Positions 33,632 to 42,908 of a stretch of DNA of 64,000 bases are shown here, in pieces. This DNA is from CAYTXJ01 sp965613025 (lineage in GTDB: Bacteria; Desulfobacterota; DSM-4660; Desulfatiglandales; JALVMZ01). The translations under genes and the position numbers were made by a program. Every line of letters begins with the position of its first letter. Position 1 is the first letter of the stretch. The stretch lies in the NCBI GenBank assembly GCA_965613025.1, contig CBFDUE010000002.1, forward strand, positions 18,318-82,317. The letters run 5' to 3'. Below the pieces are notes generated by a model. It was not told the DNA's origin. It saw nothing but the letters and a program-made list of their open reading frames with translations, and made no database searches.

Positions 33632-34861
33632 TCACATGGGTCTTACCATCTTTGTAAGATCCCACATGGGAATGAATATGGCCAGTGCAAAAAATCCTAT
33701 GACCCCTGCCAATCCCACAGTAAGCACAGGCCCTATGGCCTCAGATAGTCTGTTTACCTGATATGCCATCTCCTCATCATAATGGGCGGCAATAACCTTT
33801 AACATATCATCCAATCTTCCACTCTCTTCTCCTATGGCTATCATATTGATGACCATGGGTGTAAAATATCTGGAACTTTTTAGAGGATCTGATATCCCTT
33901 GTCCTTCTTGAACCTTAGCCTTTAGTGATATGAATTCCTTTGATATTGCTGAATTTCCAATAATTCCTGAAAGTATATCAAAACTATCCAGTATTCCGAT
34001 TCCGCTTGCCTGAAGTATGGCAAATATGCTTGCAAATCTGGACATGGTAGCCTTAATAAAGAGTGGACCTAATACGGGAATCCTCAACAGTTGGGTATCT
34101 CTAAGGAGTCTTCCCTTTTCTGTCTTAAAGTATGAGAGGGTCAGAAGGATTCCGACTATAATCGCTGTCAAGATAGCATACCAGTAATTGGCTAAAAAGT
34201 TATAGAGAACCATGCATATCTTTGTAGGAAGTGGAAGTTCAAGGCCCGCCCTTATAAATATGTTAATAAATTTGGGCACAACAAAGGTAAGTAATATGAA
34301 AAATGCTACAGCCAAAAATACCGTTACCATTATTGGATATTGAAGTGCAGAACGTATATCAGATCGTATCTTATGTTCATGCTCTATTATGTATATGAGT
34401 CTGTCTAAGACATCCACCAGATTTCCACTTGTCTCCCCTGCCTTTATCATCTCACAATAAAGCGATGAGAACACCTTAGGATGCCTTTTAAATGCCTCAT
34501 ACAACGATGATCCCTCTTGAAGATCCCTCACTATCTGGCCTGAAACCCTTTTCAATAAGGGATTTTCTGCTTGATATTCCATTATCTTAAATGCATTTAT
34601 TATTGGGATTCCAGAATGGAGCATGGTTCTAAATTGTTTAGTAAATAGGATAAGATCTGTATCTTTTATCTTACCAAACCTATAGCTCAGTCCCTTTAAT
34701 GAAAGAGAGATCCCTTTTGATTCCCCTTCTCCTCTTATTATGCTCGGGATAAGCCCCTTTTGAACAAGGAGATTTTCAGCCATCTCCTTTGTATCTGCCT
34801 CTAAGACACCATTTACAGTATTGCCACTTTCATCTATTGCCTTATATGTAAATCTTGGCAT
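33632..34861 (-). CDS. Type II secretion/type IV pilus inner-membrane platform protein (GspF/PilC/MshG)
   Basis: 409 residues. It has two tandem T2SF domains with three to four membrane segments. Landmarks are the N-terminal RFTYKAIDESGNTVNGVLEA and the cytoplasmic motifs FTKQFRTMLHSGIPIINAFK and FASIFAILQASGIGILDSFD. The end is GPVLTVGLAGVIGFFALAIF. It anchors the assembly ATPase to the inner membrane. It is last in the MSHA-like assembly operon and matches the mshG position. Confidence 0.93.
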   Translation of the reverse strand: MPRFTYKAIDESGNTVNGVLEADTKEMAENLLVQKGLIPSIIRGEGESKGISLSLKGLSYRFGKIKDTDLILFTKQFRTMLHSGIPIINAFKIMEYQAENPLLKRVSGQIVRDLQEGSSLYEAFKRHPKVFSSLYCEMIKAGETSGNLVDVLDRLIYIIEHEHKIRSDIRSALQYPIMVTVFLAVAFFILLTFVVPKFINIFIRAGLELPLPTKICMVLYNFLANYWYAILTAIIVGILLTLSYFKTEKGRLLRDTQLLRIPVLGPLFIKATMSRFASIFAILQASGIGILDSFDILSGIIGNSAISKEFISLKAKVQEGQGISDPLKSSRYFTPMVINMIAIGEESGRLDDMLKVIAAHYDEEMAYQVNRLSEAIGPVLTVGLAGVIGFFALAIFIPMWDLTKMVRPM

Positions 34862-34872
34862 ATCTTAAGGCC

Positions 34873-36582
34873 TCATACCATAACAGCAGATGCTGCCTCT
34901 TCAAATGTGGTAATGCCTTTTAGAACCTTAGATAGGGCATCTTCCTTTAAGGTCCTTAATTTCCCTGCGTCCACTGCCACACGGGTGATTTCCTGTGAAG
35001 ATCTTCTCTCAAGTATCATCTGCTGAATCATCTCATCGTTGACTAATACCTCAAATATGCCAGTTCTTCCCCTATATCCTGTGTTCATACACTGGGGGCA
35101 GCCCTTTCCCCTTTTAAATTCCATACCAACATAATCAGGGATACCCCAATTCTTTAAGACCTGTTCAGAAGGGATATAGGTTTCAATGCAGTTGGGGCAT
35201 ATCTTTCTTACCAATCTCTGTGCAAAAGATACAAGTAAGACTGATGAGACCAAAAAGGGTTCAATTTCCATATTAATTAATCTGGTAATTGCTCCTGCTG
35301 CATCATTTGTGTGCATGGTGCTCAGCACCCTGTGCCCTGTAAGGGCTGCCTGAACAGCAATGGATGCAGTTTCAGCATCCCTTATCTCTCCTACCATTAT
35401 AACATCGGGATCCTGTCTTAAAATGGATCTAAGGGCACTTGCAAATGTCATCCCTGCCTTTCTGTTAAGCTGCACCTGCTTTATCTTATCTATACGATAT
35501 TCCACAGGATCTTCCACAGTGATAATATTTATATCCGGACTATTGAGATTCTGTAATATGGCATACAGAGAGGTGCTCTTACCTGAGCCTGTGGGTCCTG
35601 TGCTGAGTATCATACCATAGGGTTTTTTAATTGCATCTTTTAATTTCTTTTGATCTTCCTCACTCATACCCAGCTCTTCCAGACTGTAAATGCCGCTACT
35701 CATATCCAGAAGTCTCAATACAAGATGTTCCCCGTAGATCGTGGGGATTGTGGATGCCCTTACATTTATCTCCTTTCCATCCATTCTGACTGTAAATCTT
35801 CCATCCTGAGGAACCCTTGTATTAGCGATATCCATCTGGGCAAGTATCTTTATCCTTGAAATAAGGGGTAAGAGCATTGCCTTAGGTGGTGCAGGCATAT
35901 CATGCAGCTTTCCGTCTATCCTGAATCTTACCTGGACATAGTTCTTTTCAGGCCCTATATGTACATCACTTGCCCCCTCTCTTATTGCCTGTGATATTAT
36001 GGAATTTACAAGCCTAACCACAGGGGGGTCCTTTGCCAGATCATGTAAGGATGTTACCTCTAAGTCCCTTATATCCTCCTTCTCTGTCTCTTCTTCTGCC
36101 CCTCTGTATTGTAGATCTTCCATTCCACCAATAACGCTCATAAGCCCTGTGGTAAGGCCATAGATAGCTGTCATTATCTGGGTTAGCTCTCTCTGAGAGC
36201 ATATAACGGGTTCCACCTCCAGATTGGTATGGGTTTCAATGGTATCTAAGGCCTCAATATCCATGGGATCAACAGTTGCCACTTTTAAGAGAAATCCCTT
36301 TTTCTTGATGGGTGCCACATTATATTTCTGAGCTATTGAGTAAGGGAGGATATTTGCAAGGCTATTGTCAACTGGATATTTTGAGGGATCATATTTTTCA
36401 ATCTTAAGCTGTCTGCTTAACATATCAATAATCTGTGACTCCCGCACCACTCCCTTCTGGATAAGATATTCACCCAGCTTGAGGCCAGCTCTTTTATGTT
36501 CTACCAAAGCCTCTTTTAATTGGTCTTCGGTAATAAGACCTTCCTCTATAAGCATCTCACCAAGTCGCTTTTTCCTCTTCAA
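34873..36582 (-). CDS. Type IV pilus assembly ATPase (PilB/MshE/GspE family)
   Basis: 569 residues. The N-terminal MshEN/GspE-N domain (about 1-150) has GLITEDQLKEALVEHKRAGL. The ATPase core shows ASDVHIGPEKNYVQVRFRID, Walker A STGPTGSGKSTSLYAIL, the Asp-box region QDPDVIMVGEIRDAETASIA and the His box STMHTNDAAGA. A zinc-binding tetracysteine is formed by KICPNC and GCPQCMNTGY. It powers pilin polymerisation. MshE-type N domains can bind cyclic-di-GMP; whether this one does needs alignment of the binding residues. Confidence 0.94.
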   Translation of the reverse strand: MKRKKRLGEMLIEEGLITEDQLKEALVEHKRAGLKLGEYLIQKGVVRESQIIDMLSRQLKIEKYDPSKYPVDNSLANILPYSIAQKYNVAPIKKKGFLLKVATVDPMDIEALDTIETHTNLEVEPVICSQRELTQIMTAIYGLTTGLMSVIGGMEDLQYRGAEEETEKEDIRDLEVTSLHDLAKDPPVVRLVNSIISQAIREGASDVHIGPEKNYVQVRFRIDGKLHDMPAPPKAMLLPLISRIKILAQMDIANTRVPQDGRFTVRMDGKEINVRASTIPTIYGEHLVLRLLDMSSGIYSLEELGMSEEDQKKLKDAIKKPYGMILSTGPTGSGKSTSLYAILQNLNSPDINIITVEDPVEYRIDKIKQVQLNRKAGMTFASALRSILRQDPDVIMVGEIRDAETASIAVQAALTGHRVLSTMHTNDAAGAITRLINMEIEPFLVSSVLLVSFAQRLVRKICPNCIETYIPSEQVLKNWGIPDYVGMEFKRGKGCPQCMNTGYRGRTGIFEVLVNDEMIQQMILERRSSQEITRVAVDAGKLRTLKEDALSKVLKGITTFEEAASAVMV

Positions 36583-36595
36583 GACCGGGATCCTT

Positions 36596-37552
36596 TCAAT
36601 CTGTAATATCTCTTAATGATATTAACATATTATCAAAGGATCTTAAAGGGGAAAGGGATGCATATAATCTGATACAGAAGAAAAAGAGTGCAAGGGCCAA
36701 TACTATGATTGCTAAGCGGTATATAAGCCTCTTCTTAGGATTCTTATCTATGCAGGCACTTACAAGTGATCTTCTTACATATCTCTTATCTTTTATAATA
36801 AGTGTTAGCATTATCCTATGGCATAGATTAATTACCTTTCTGGGATATCCCTTTGTAAAACGGTATATTCTTAAAAGGGCTGGAAGAGAAAAGGGAATAG
36901 GATCTCTGCCATCCAAAGAGCAACGTCTAAGCCTAAATCTTATCATAGATTTCATATCTGAAAAATTCATGGGATTCAGCCTTGCCTGATAGTTTATCCT
37001 GTCTTTAAGGTAGGGATATCTCTGCAATATATCATCAAATTCCTGCTGGGCAAATATGATTATCTGAAGGAGCTTATTTTCATTGGTTTCATAATTTAAA
37101 AGCTCCCTCAATATTTCAAAGCCAAAAGAGGGAAGATTTTGCGCTTCATCAATTATAAGAACCACGGTTTTCCCCTTTTCCACTGCGGTATCAAACAGAT
37201 AATTTTTGATCTTTTCCTTTATCTCCCATTCTCCATCTCCCTCCTCTGTCTTTATCCCTAAGGCAATGGCTATCAGTTTTAAAAATTCCAATGGCATCTT
37301 TGCTCTGGGGTCTAAGATAAGATGGAGATCCATATCGGGGTCCTTTTCTAATCTAAAGATCAGTTGCCTGGACAGGGTGCTTTTCCCTGTCCCTACTTCT
37401 CCTGTTACCACATTTAACCCTCTTTTAAGGCGTATAGATATTTCAAGCATCTGTAGGATTGATATGTGCTGCTTGGACGGATAGAACATATTAGGATCAG
37501 GGCTATTGGAAAAAGGCTCTTTTTGCAATCCTAAGATCTTGTAATAGTCCAC
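36596..37552 (-). CDS. ExeA/MshM-type AAA ATPase
   Basis: 318 residues. It starts YYKILGLQKEPFSNSPDPNM, the ExeA hallmark, followed by Walker A VTGEVGTGKSTLSRQL, Walker B VVLIIDEAQNLPS and an arginine-rich sensor region. A membrane segment lies near residues 278-296 (YRLAIIVLALALFFFCIRLY). ExeA-like ATPases help assemble the secretin multimer through the cell wall. It lies between the secretin and the assembly ATPase, matching mshM. Confidence 0.9.
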   Translation of the reverse strand: MDYYKILGLQKEPFSNSPDPNMFYPSKQHISILQMLEISIRLKRGLNVVTGEVGTGKSTLSRQLIFRLEKDPDMDLHLILDPRAKMPLEFLKLIAIALGIKTEEGDGEWEIKEKIKNYLFDTAVEKGKTVVLIIDEAQNLPSFGFEILRELLNYETNENKLLQIIIFAQQEFDDILQRYPYLKDRINYQARLNPMNFSDMKSMIRFRLRRCSLDGRDPIPFSLPALLRIYRFTKGYPRKVINLCHRIMLTLIIKDKRYVRRSLVSACIDKNPKKRLIYRLAIIVLALALFFFCIRLYASLSPLRSFDNMLISLRDITD

Positions 37553-37555
37553 TTT

Positions 37556-39079
37556 TTACCTCTCAATGATATGAGGGGTTATAAATATTAGTATATCTTC
37601 CATGGTCTTACTTTTCCCAATGGATTTAAATATGGAACCTAAAAGTGGCAGATCCTTTAGCCCTGGAATCCCACTTTCGCTATGGGTTCTTGTCTCCTTT
37701 GACAGCCCACCTATTACAGCGGTCTGCCCATCTTTAAGTATTATATTGGTCTCTGCCTTCTTAGTAATTATGGTTGGATTATTATTTACTGGATTAGAAA
37801 AGTCTAATTCATCTTTATAGGTTACTATCTTTAATTTGATATATTCCTTATCAATCACATGGGGAGTAACTTCCAATTTTAAAACGGCCTTTTTCCATTC
37901 TATCTCTATGTTTCCCTCCGCACTCACTGTCTGGAAAGGGACCTCAGCCCCGCTTTCAATTAGTGCTGTATGATTGTCTAAGGTAGTTATGGATGGGCTT
38001 GAAAGTATATTCAATTTCCCCTCTCGCTGTAATGCCTGAAGCTGAAAATTCAGTATATATCTTCCCAGTTTTTGGGAGAGATAACCTATGGTAAACCAGC
38101 TTTCAGAAGGATTGGATATATCCTTAGATATTGGGAAATTAGCGGTAATTCCCGTTGTGGGGTCAAGTGCCTCTCCCAGAGGTCTATCTGATATGTTTCC
38201 TGTGCTTGCACCTGGTGTTATCCAATAGTTTATATCTTCACCCACATTATGATACAGCCCACCCCATTGGACTCCAAGCTCCTTAGCGGTTTCTCTATTT
38301 GCTTCCACAATATTTGCTTCAATAAGTATCTGAGGGGTGGGTTTATCCAACTTTTTTATCATGGGAATAACCTTTTCCATATCCGCTCTTATAGCCTCAA
38401 TAACAAGGGAGTTGGTATATTCGTCATATATAATAGAACCTCTGGGTTTACCCTGTTTATCCTTGGTTAAGAGATTAGTAAGATTATCTTTTAGCTTTTT
38501 GGGGTCTGCAAATTTTACAGGAACTATCTCTGTAATAAGAGGGCCTGTCCGCTCTTCAATTAACATTTGCTCTCTCTTCTTTGTATCTATCTGTCGGATC
38601 TTGAGGTCATGTTCCATCTCTTCTAATGTCATAACCCTGATGATGTTTCCAACCCAGGAATATTTTAGGCCCAATGTCTTTAAGACAGCATTAAATGCCT
38701 GATCCCAGGGCGTGTTATCTATATTTATTGTAAGCTTCCCTTTAACCTTATCACTAATTAAGACATTTATATTAGCTGCCCTTGCAAGGGAGCGAATAAT
38801 TATGGGCGCATCAACCTGGTAGAATTTAAGGGTAATAGGATGGGTGGGCAGGATATGCCTTTCCTCTCTTTTTCCCTCATCTACCCCCTTTTTAAGATAT
38901 ACTCCCTCTTCCTTTTTAGCCTTTTTAATGGGCCCTTTCGCATCTTTCTTTTGCTCTTTCTTTAACATATCACTTAGGCGATGTATGTCTATCTTCTGGT
39001 CTTTAAGGTTTTGATTGGTGCAATAAGGTAATATGATTATTAAAAATATTATAAATTGAATAGATAAGAGCCTTTTCAT
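37556..39079 (-). CDS. Secretin of the type IV pilus (PilQ/MshL-like)
   Basis: 507 residues. A signal peptide ends in a plausible lipobox (IIILPYC). STN/N0-type and secretin N domains follow (INVLISDKVKGKLTINIDN; IVPVKFADPKKLKDNLTNLL), then the secretin core with LNILSSPSITTLDNHTALIE, ILKDGQTAVIGGLSKETRT and the C-terminal GSIFKSIGKSKTMEDILIFI. It forms the outer-membrane pilus gate. It overlaps the mshK-like gene by 4 bases. Confidence 0.93.
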   Translation of the reverse strand: MKRLLSIQFIIFLIIILPYCTNQNLKDQKIDIHRLSDMLKKEQKKDAKGPIKKAKKEEGVYLKKGVDEGKREERHILPTHPITLKFYQVDAPIIIRSLARAANINVLISDKVKGKLTINIDNTPWDQAFNAVLKTLGLKYSWVGNIIRVMTLEEMEHDLKIRQIDTKKREQMLIEERTGPLITEIVPVKFADPKKLKDNLTNLLTKDKQGKPRGSIIYDEYTNSLVIEAIRADMEKVIPMIKKLDKPTPQILIEANIVEANRETAKELGVQWGGLYHNVGEDINYWITPGASTGNISDRPLGEALDPTTGITANFPISKDISNPSESWFTIGYLSQKLGRYILNFQLQALQREGKLNILSSPSITTLDNHTALIESGAEVPFQTVSAEGNIEIEWKKAVLKLEVTPHVIDKEYIKLKIVTYKDELDFSNPVNNNPTIITKKAETNIILKDGQTAVIGGLSKETRTHSESGIPGLKDLPLLGSIFKSIGKSKTMEDILIFITPHIIER

Positions 39080-39663
39080 TTTAAATTTATCCTTTTTAAG
39101 ATCTCTTTATCTAAATCTATCTCTTCAATCTCAATATCTTTTTTACTTGGTTTAGATAACTTAGCTCCCTCTTTAACATAAGAGGACTGTTCCTTATAGG
39201 GAAATTCAAAGGTCTTCTGAGTGATGATATTTTGAATAATTACCTTATTGGGATCTATGGATTTAACAACATATTCCTGCATATCTTTTAGCCTCTCTCC
39301 TTCTTTATAATCTAAGCCATCTATTATAGCTATCTTTTCTCCGTTATACTCTAAGAAACCAAAATAGTGCAGTTTAATAACCTCTTGTATCTTTCCCTCT
39401 TCTCTTTTCTTTTCCACTTTGACTTTTGGCATCTCAAACGGGTCCTTAGGAAAGGCAAGTCTTGAGACTTCAATGATATATATCTCTCTATCTCTAATCT
39501 TCTTCTTTTCAATCCCTTCTTTGATACCTGAGATAAGTGACTTTATATCATTGCCTTTCTGGGGCATAGATAATTTCTGTTTTGTACCAAAAAAAAGGCT
39601 ATATATACCATATACTATGAATCCCAAGGCCACTGCTATTATTATCTTTTCCCTCTTAGACAT
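39076..39663 (-). CDS. PilP/MshK-like pilus biogenesis protein
   Basis: 195 residues. One membrane segment lies near residues 7-24 (IIAVALGFIVYGIYSLFFG), followed by a charged linker and a beta-rich domain (RLAFPKDPFEMPK, LHYFGFLEYNGEKIAIIDGL, VIIQNIITQKTFEFPY). These features fit the periplasmic PilP/MshK type that links the inner-membrane complex to the secretin. The assignment rests on gene order as much as on sequence. Confidence 0.7.
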   Translation of the reverse strand: MSKREKIIIAVALGFIVYGIYSLFFGTKQKLSMPQKGNDIKSLISGIKEGIEKKKIRDREIYIIEVSRLAFPKDPFEMPKVKVEKKREEGKIQEVIKLHYFGFLEYNGEKIAIIDGLDYKEGERLKDMQEYVVKSIDPNKVIIQNIITQKTFEFPYKEQSSYVKEGAKLSKPSKKDIEIEEIDLDKEILKRINLK

Positions 39664-39668
39664 ATAAG

Positions 39669-40190
39669 CTATCTCTTATTCTTAAATGCTATCTCCATTA
39701 CCAGATTAAACTGAGTTATACTATCTTTCTTTCGTATCTCAAATGAAGAGATCCTCTCTATAAAAGGATAGAATGATATGGAATGGAGGAATCTGCCAAA
39801 GTCAGGGAATCTGCCAGCAAGTAATACCTTTAAGTTTATCTTTTCAACCCCTTTTTCTCTTTTAATCTGAGGAATAAATGAGAGGATCTTTAAATTTGAT
39901 CCTTTTGCCATCTCCCTTAGATGCGATTTTAAATCAGAGGGGGTATCTACTCCTCTATCCTCTATAGAGACAATAGACTGAAAGGGTTTGTATCTGGAAA
40001 ATTCTTTTTGAAATTCATTATATAGAGGAATAATAGTCTTTTTTTCTTCTATTTTTCTCTCTATCTTTTCTATCTCTTTTTCAATATGATTCAAGGAGCT
40101 CCTCAGGGGGTAGAATCCCACTGCTAAAAACATTGCTATACCGAAAACACATACCAGAAGGTAATTGATGCTCTCTTTCGGAATATGCAT
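39669..40190 (-). CDS. PilO/MshJ-like pilus biogenesis protein
   Basis: 173 residues. A short cytoplasmic start, one membrane segment (about 7-26), a long coiled-coil (SLNHIEKEIEKIERKIEEKK) and a ferredoxin-like periplasmic domain are the PilO architecture. The conserved-looking stretch is AGRFPDFGRFLHSISFYPFI. It should pair with the PilN part of the upstream protein in the alignment complex. It has a 3-base gap to the upstream gene and 5 bases to the next. Confidence 0.8.
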   Translation of the reverse strand: MHIPKESINYLLVCVFGIAMFLAVGFYPLRSSLNHIEKEIEKIERKIEEKKTIIPLYNEFQKEFSRYKPFQSIVSIEDRGVDTPSDLKSHLREMAKGSNLKILSFIPQIKREKGVEKINLKVLLAGRFPDFGRFLHSISFYPFIERISSFEIRKKDSITQFNLVMEIAFKNKR

Positions 40191-40193
40191 ACC

Positions 40194-42035
40194 TTATCCT
40201 CTAAGGGTCAGGATAAAATAGAGACACCTTCCATAATATGGATCATCCTTCCATTCCTTTCTATCAAGTCTTATATCACTTAATATGGGAGAGGTTTCAA
40301 GATCCATGATATATTGTCCAATTTTGGATTCTGCATCTTCTTCTGAACCAATTGATAAGGCTTCAAGCTCTATATCAAATCTACCCTCTCTAAGCATTTC
40401 AGCCCTTATAGCTAAGAGCTTTATATGAGATGAGGTAATTCTTGATATTTCATAAAGAATCGCATTGGGGAGCAATCGCTTTGATGCAGACAGGATTCTA
40501 TCTTTTATCTTTAATACCTTTACCCCTTGGACCAGGAGGCTATTTTTATTGATATGGAGCCCATACTGATTGAGTTCTGCCTTTAGATCTTTTAGTCTTT
40601 CCTGTCTTCGCTTTTCCACTGATAGCTCATATCTATAGAGACCAAACAGGAAAATCATTATTAAGATAAATACAGCAAATATTATTCTGTTTATCTTACG
40701 AATATGTTGGTCTTTTTCCTTTTCTCTAAAGGTATAAAGCAGATTTGGGGTATAACGATTATGTGAGATAGAAGTTCCAAGACATATGCTCATGGCCTGT
40801 CTTTCATCCAATGAATCCGATACTATAACATCTCCTATATGGGGATTAGAGGGATTGAGAGGATCCATTACCTTACATTCAATGCCCAGCTGATCGCTTA
40901 TGTATTCTATAAAAGGAGGATACTCACAGAGCCTCCAGCTTAAAAATATGAGGCCGGCTCTTGGGATTCCAAAGGTAAGGGCACAGTGATCAATGGTTCT
41001 TTCTGTCTGACGAATAATCCTCTCTAAGCTTTCAATAGAGATATCAAAGATCTCATCTTCAGAATATCCTCTCTGTAGAGCAATTTCTTTATATCTTGGA
41101 TCTATCAAAGAAAACAGTATCTTTTTTGCCTCATCCATTTCCATATTATCATCTTGCAAAGATCCCAGGTCCAATATCTCTATATCTTCATCCTCTTCAG
41201 ATTCAGCACTTTGAATAGGCTTTGCCTTTTCTTTATAGCTTTCAGCTATTGATTCAATAATACTGTTGGTGGCTGTCTTAAAACCCCGTGTAAATACTAA
41301 CTTTCCATCTTTAAATACGTCTATCCTGGAATGATCATTTCCCACATACAGGTATGCTATGGTTTCATGTTCAATCTCTAACCATCTACTTAAAAACAGA
41401 TTTTGAATGGCAAATGGAGAAAGGGTAATTCCGTTAAGATGAAGACCTATCCTTTCAAAAAAGGCTTTTAGATTCTCCACATTATCACGTCTTACCGAAT
41501 ATACCACTGCTCCTATCTTTTCAACTCCTTTATCCATTACTGGACCATGCACAAAAAAATCGACTATCACCTCCTTCTCATCAAAATTTAACTCCTTCTT
41601 TGAAACGAAATACAATGTCTTATTTATTTGAGCTTCGGGAAGCTTTGGTATCCTAACATAACGAATCTCCACATCTTCATATGATACAATGGTCCAGATA
41701 TTGTCCCTTTTCCTGACCCCAAAGTCCTTCAATATCTCTCTTAAAAACTCAATAAACAGAGGCTCCTTTCCAATAATATCTTCTGGGATATTATAAGTCC
41801 TTAATTTCTTTAATATCAGACCTTTTCCATCTATTCCTTCACAACGGATGATATTTACCGAATTTCGCCCGATATCCACACCCACATTTCCCATTCTCTT
41901 GGAAGAAAAAAATTCAAACCTCTTTTCCTTATACTTCTTCCTTTCACTTAGGGGGATAGCTTCACCTTTATCCCTCAGGATATTCAGCAGTCTTTCAGTG
42001 GATGATATATCTTCTGGCAATCTCTTTGACCTCAA
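40194..42035 (-). CDS. PilM-PilN fusion (MshI-like)
   Basis: 613 residues. After an unusual charged extension of about 53 residues, an actin-like PilM domain begins at GNVGVDIGRNSVNIIRCEG and includes AYLYVGNDHSRIDVFKDGK. A membrane segment near residue 430-450 (INRIIFAVFILIMIFLFGLY) leads into a PilN-like coiled coil and periplasmic domain ending RKEWKDDPYYGRCLYFILTL. This fused layout matches MshI. I keep the TTG start at 42035, but no ribosome site is visible; ATG 41876 is an alternative that removes the extension. Confidence 0.85.
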   Translation of the reverse strand: MRSKRLPEDISSTERLLNILRDKGEAIPLSERKKYKEKRFEFFSSKRMGNVGVDIGRNSVNIIRCEGIDGKGLILKKLRTYNIPEDIIGKEPLFIEFLREILKDFGVRKRDNIWTIVSYEDVEIRYVRIPKLPEAQINKTLYFVSKKELNFDEKEVIVDFFVHGPVMDKGVEKIGAVVYSVRRDNVENLKAFFERIGLHLNGITLSPFAIQNLFLSRWLEIEHETIAYLYVGNDHSRIDVFKDGKLVFTRGFKTATNSIIESIAESYKEKAKPIQSAESEEDEDIEILDLGSLQDDNMEMDEAKKILFSLIDPRYKEIALQRGYSEDEIFDISIESLERIIRQTERTIDHCALTFGIPRAGLIFLSWRLCEYPPFIEYISDQLGIECKVMDPLNPSNPHIGDVIVSDSLDERQAMSICLGTSISHNRYTPNLLYTFREKEKDQHIRKINRIIFAVFILIMIFLFGLYRYELSVEKRRQERLKDLKAELNQYGLHINKNSLLVQGVKVLKIKDRILSASKRLLPNAILYEISRITSSHIKLLAIRAEMLREGRFDIELEALSIGSEEDAESKIGQYIMDLETSPILSDIRLDRKEWKDDPYYGRCLYFILTLRG

Positions 42036-42049
42036 AATTGTTTAATTAT

Positions 42050-42077
42050 ATATTATTTATTTCCAATTATATGTCAA
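42050..42077 (-). promoter_or_regulatory. Putative promoter of the MSHA-like assembly operon
   Basis: Minus-strand TTGACA (42072-42077), a 16-base spacer and TAATAT (42050-42055). The predicted start falls within about 10 bases of the TTG at 42035, so either the leader is very short or translation starts further inside. Confidence 0.5.
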
Positions 42078-42149
42078 TTTAAAATTAATAATTTTAAATA
42101 GTTATTATCTTATATTAAATTATATTAAAAATATCCTCGCATTTACTAT

Positions 42150-42177
42150 TTGACTGATGTATGAATTTTAATATAAA
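42150..42177 (+). promoter_or_regulatory. Putative promoter directly abutting livG
   Basis: TTGACT (42150-42155), a 16-base spacer and TATAAA (42172-42177). The ATG of livG is at 42188, so the predicted start site (42183-42185) leaves almost no leader and there is no Shine-Dalgarno. Confidence 0.5.
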
Positions 42178-42187
42178 ACACTAAATC

Positions 42188-42907
42188 ATGCAAAATGTGT
42201 TAATAAGGATTCAAAATGTAGTAAAGGATTTTAAAGGTGTTAGGGCCTTAAGTGGGGTATCCTTTGATGTGCCTCCCACAGCAATCTATGGTCTTATTGG
42301 GCCAAATGGTGCAGGAAAGACCACACTTATAAATGTTATAAATGGAGTATATGGAGCAGATGAAGGTGATATCTACTTTAAAGGCAGGAATATTATTAAT
42401 CTAAGGAGCTATGAGATTGCACAGATGGGGATATCCCGCACATTTCAGATAGCAAGAGTATTTAAGAGAATGACCGTCATGGAAAATATGCTTTCCCCAT
42501 ATGTGGTGATAAAGAAAGATAGATCCCATATCCTGGACAGGGCAAATGAGCTTTTGGAGTTTGTAGGGCTTTGGGATAAGAGGGATCAATATGCCATAGA
42601 GCTTTCAGGTGGACAGCAAAAACTCCTTGAATTTGCTCGGGCTCTTATGCCAGATCCTGAACTATTATTAATGGATGAACCCTTTGCAGGGATACATCCT
42701 GAGTTAAGAAGGAAGCTAATGGATCTTATAAGAAGGCTAAATGTTGAATACAAAAAGACATTTTTAATTGTAAGTCATGATATGAGATCCATCTCTGAGC
42801 TATGCCAGCATGTGGTTGTGCTCAATTTTGGCACAAAACTCGCTGAAGGTAATACTCAAGAGATATTGAAGGACGAAAAGGTAATAGAGGCATACTTAGG
42901 AGAATAA
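42188..42907 (+). CDS. livG: Branched-chain amino acid-type ABC transporter ATPase LivG
   Basis: 239 residues. Walker A GPNGAGKTT, the LivG-specific GISRTFQIARVFKRMTVMEN (Q loop), signature LSGGQQKLLEFARAL, Walker B LLLMDEPFAGIHPEL and the switch VSHDM are present. It energises uptake of branched-chain amino acids or related compounds. livF follows 1 base after its stop. The start may be leaderless; the GTG at 42197 also lacks a ribosome site. The permease genes lie on the opposite strand. Confidence 0.92.
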   Translation: MQNVLIRIQNVVKDFKGVRALSGVSFDVPPTAIYGLIGPNGAGKTTLINVINGVYGADEGDIYFKGRNIINLRSYEIAQMGISRTFQIARVFKRMTVMENMLSPYVVIKKDRSHILDRANELLEFVGLWDKRDQYAIELSGGQQKLLEFARALMPDPELLLMDEPFAGIHPELRRKLMDLIRRLNVEYKKTFLIVSHDMRSISELCQHVVVLNFGTKLAEGNTQEILKDEKVIEAYLGE

Positions 42908-42908
42908 G

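Noticed and set aside
33505..33635. A target duplication around element copy 3
   Set aside because: ATAATC and AATCAC share only AATC out of register, so I do not claim a duplication there.
33632..42035. Assignment of the assembly genes to a type II secretion system
   Set aside because: The fused PilM-PilN protein, ExeA-type ATPase order and an MSHA-like pilin fit a type IV pilus of the MSHA type better; no pseudopilin set or GspC/GspK-type gene is seen.
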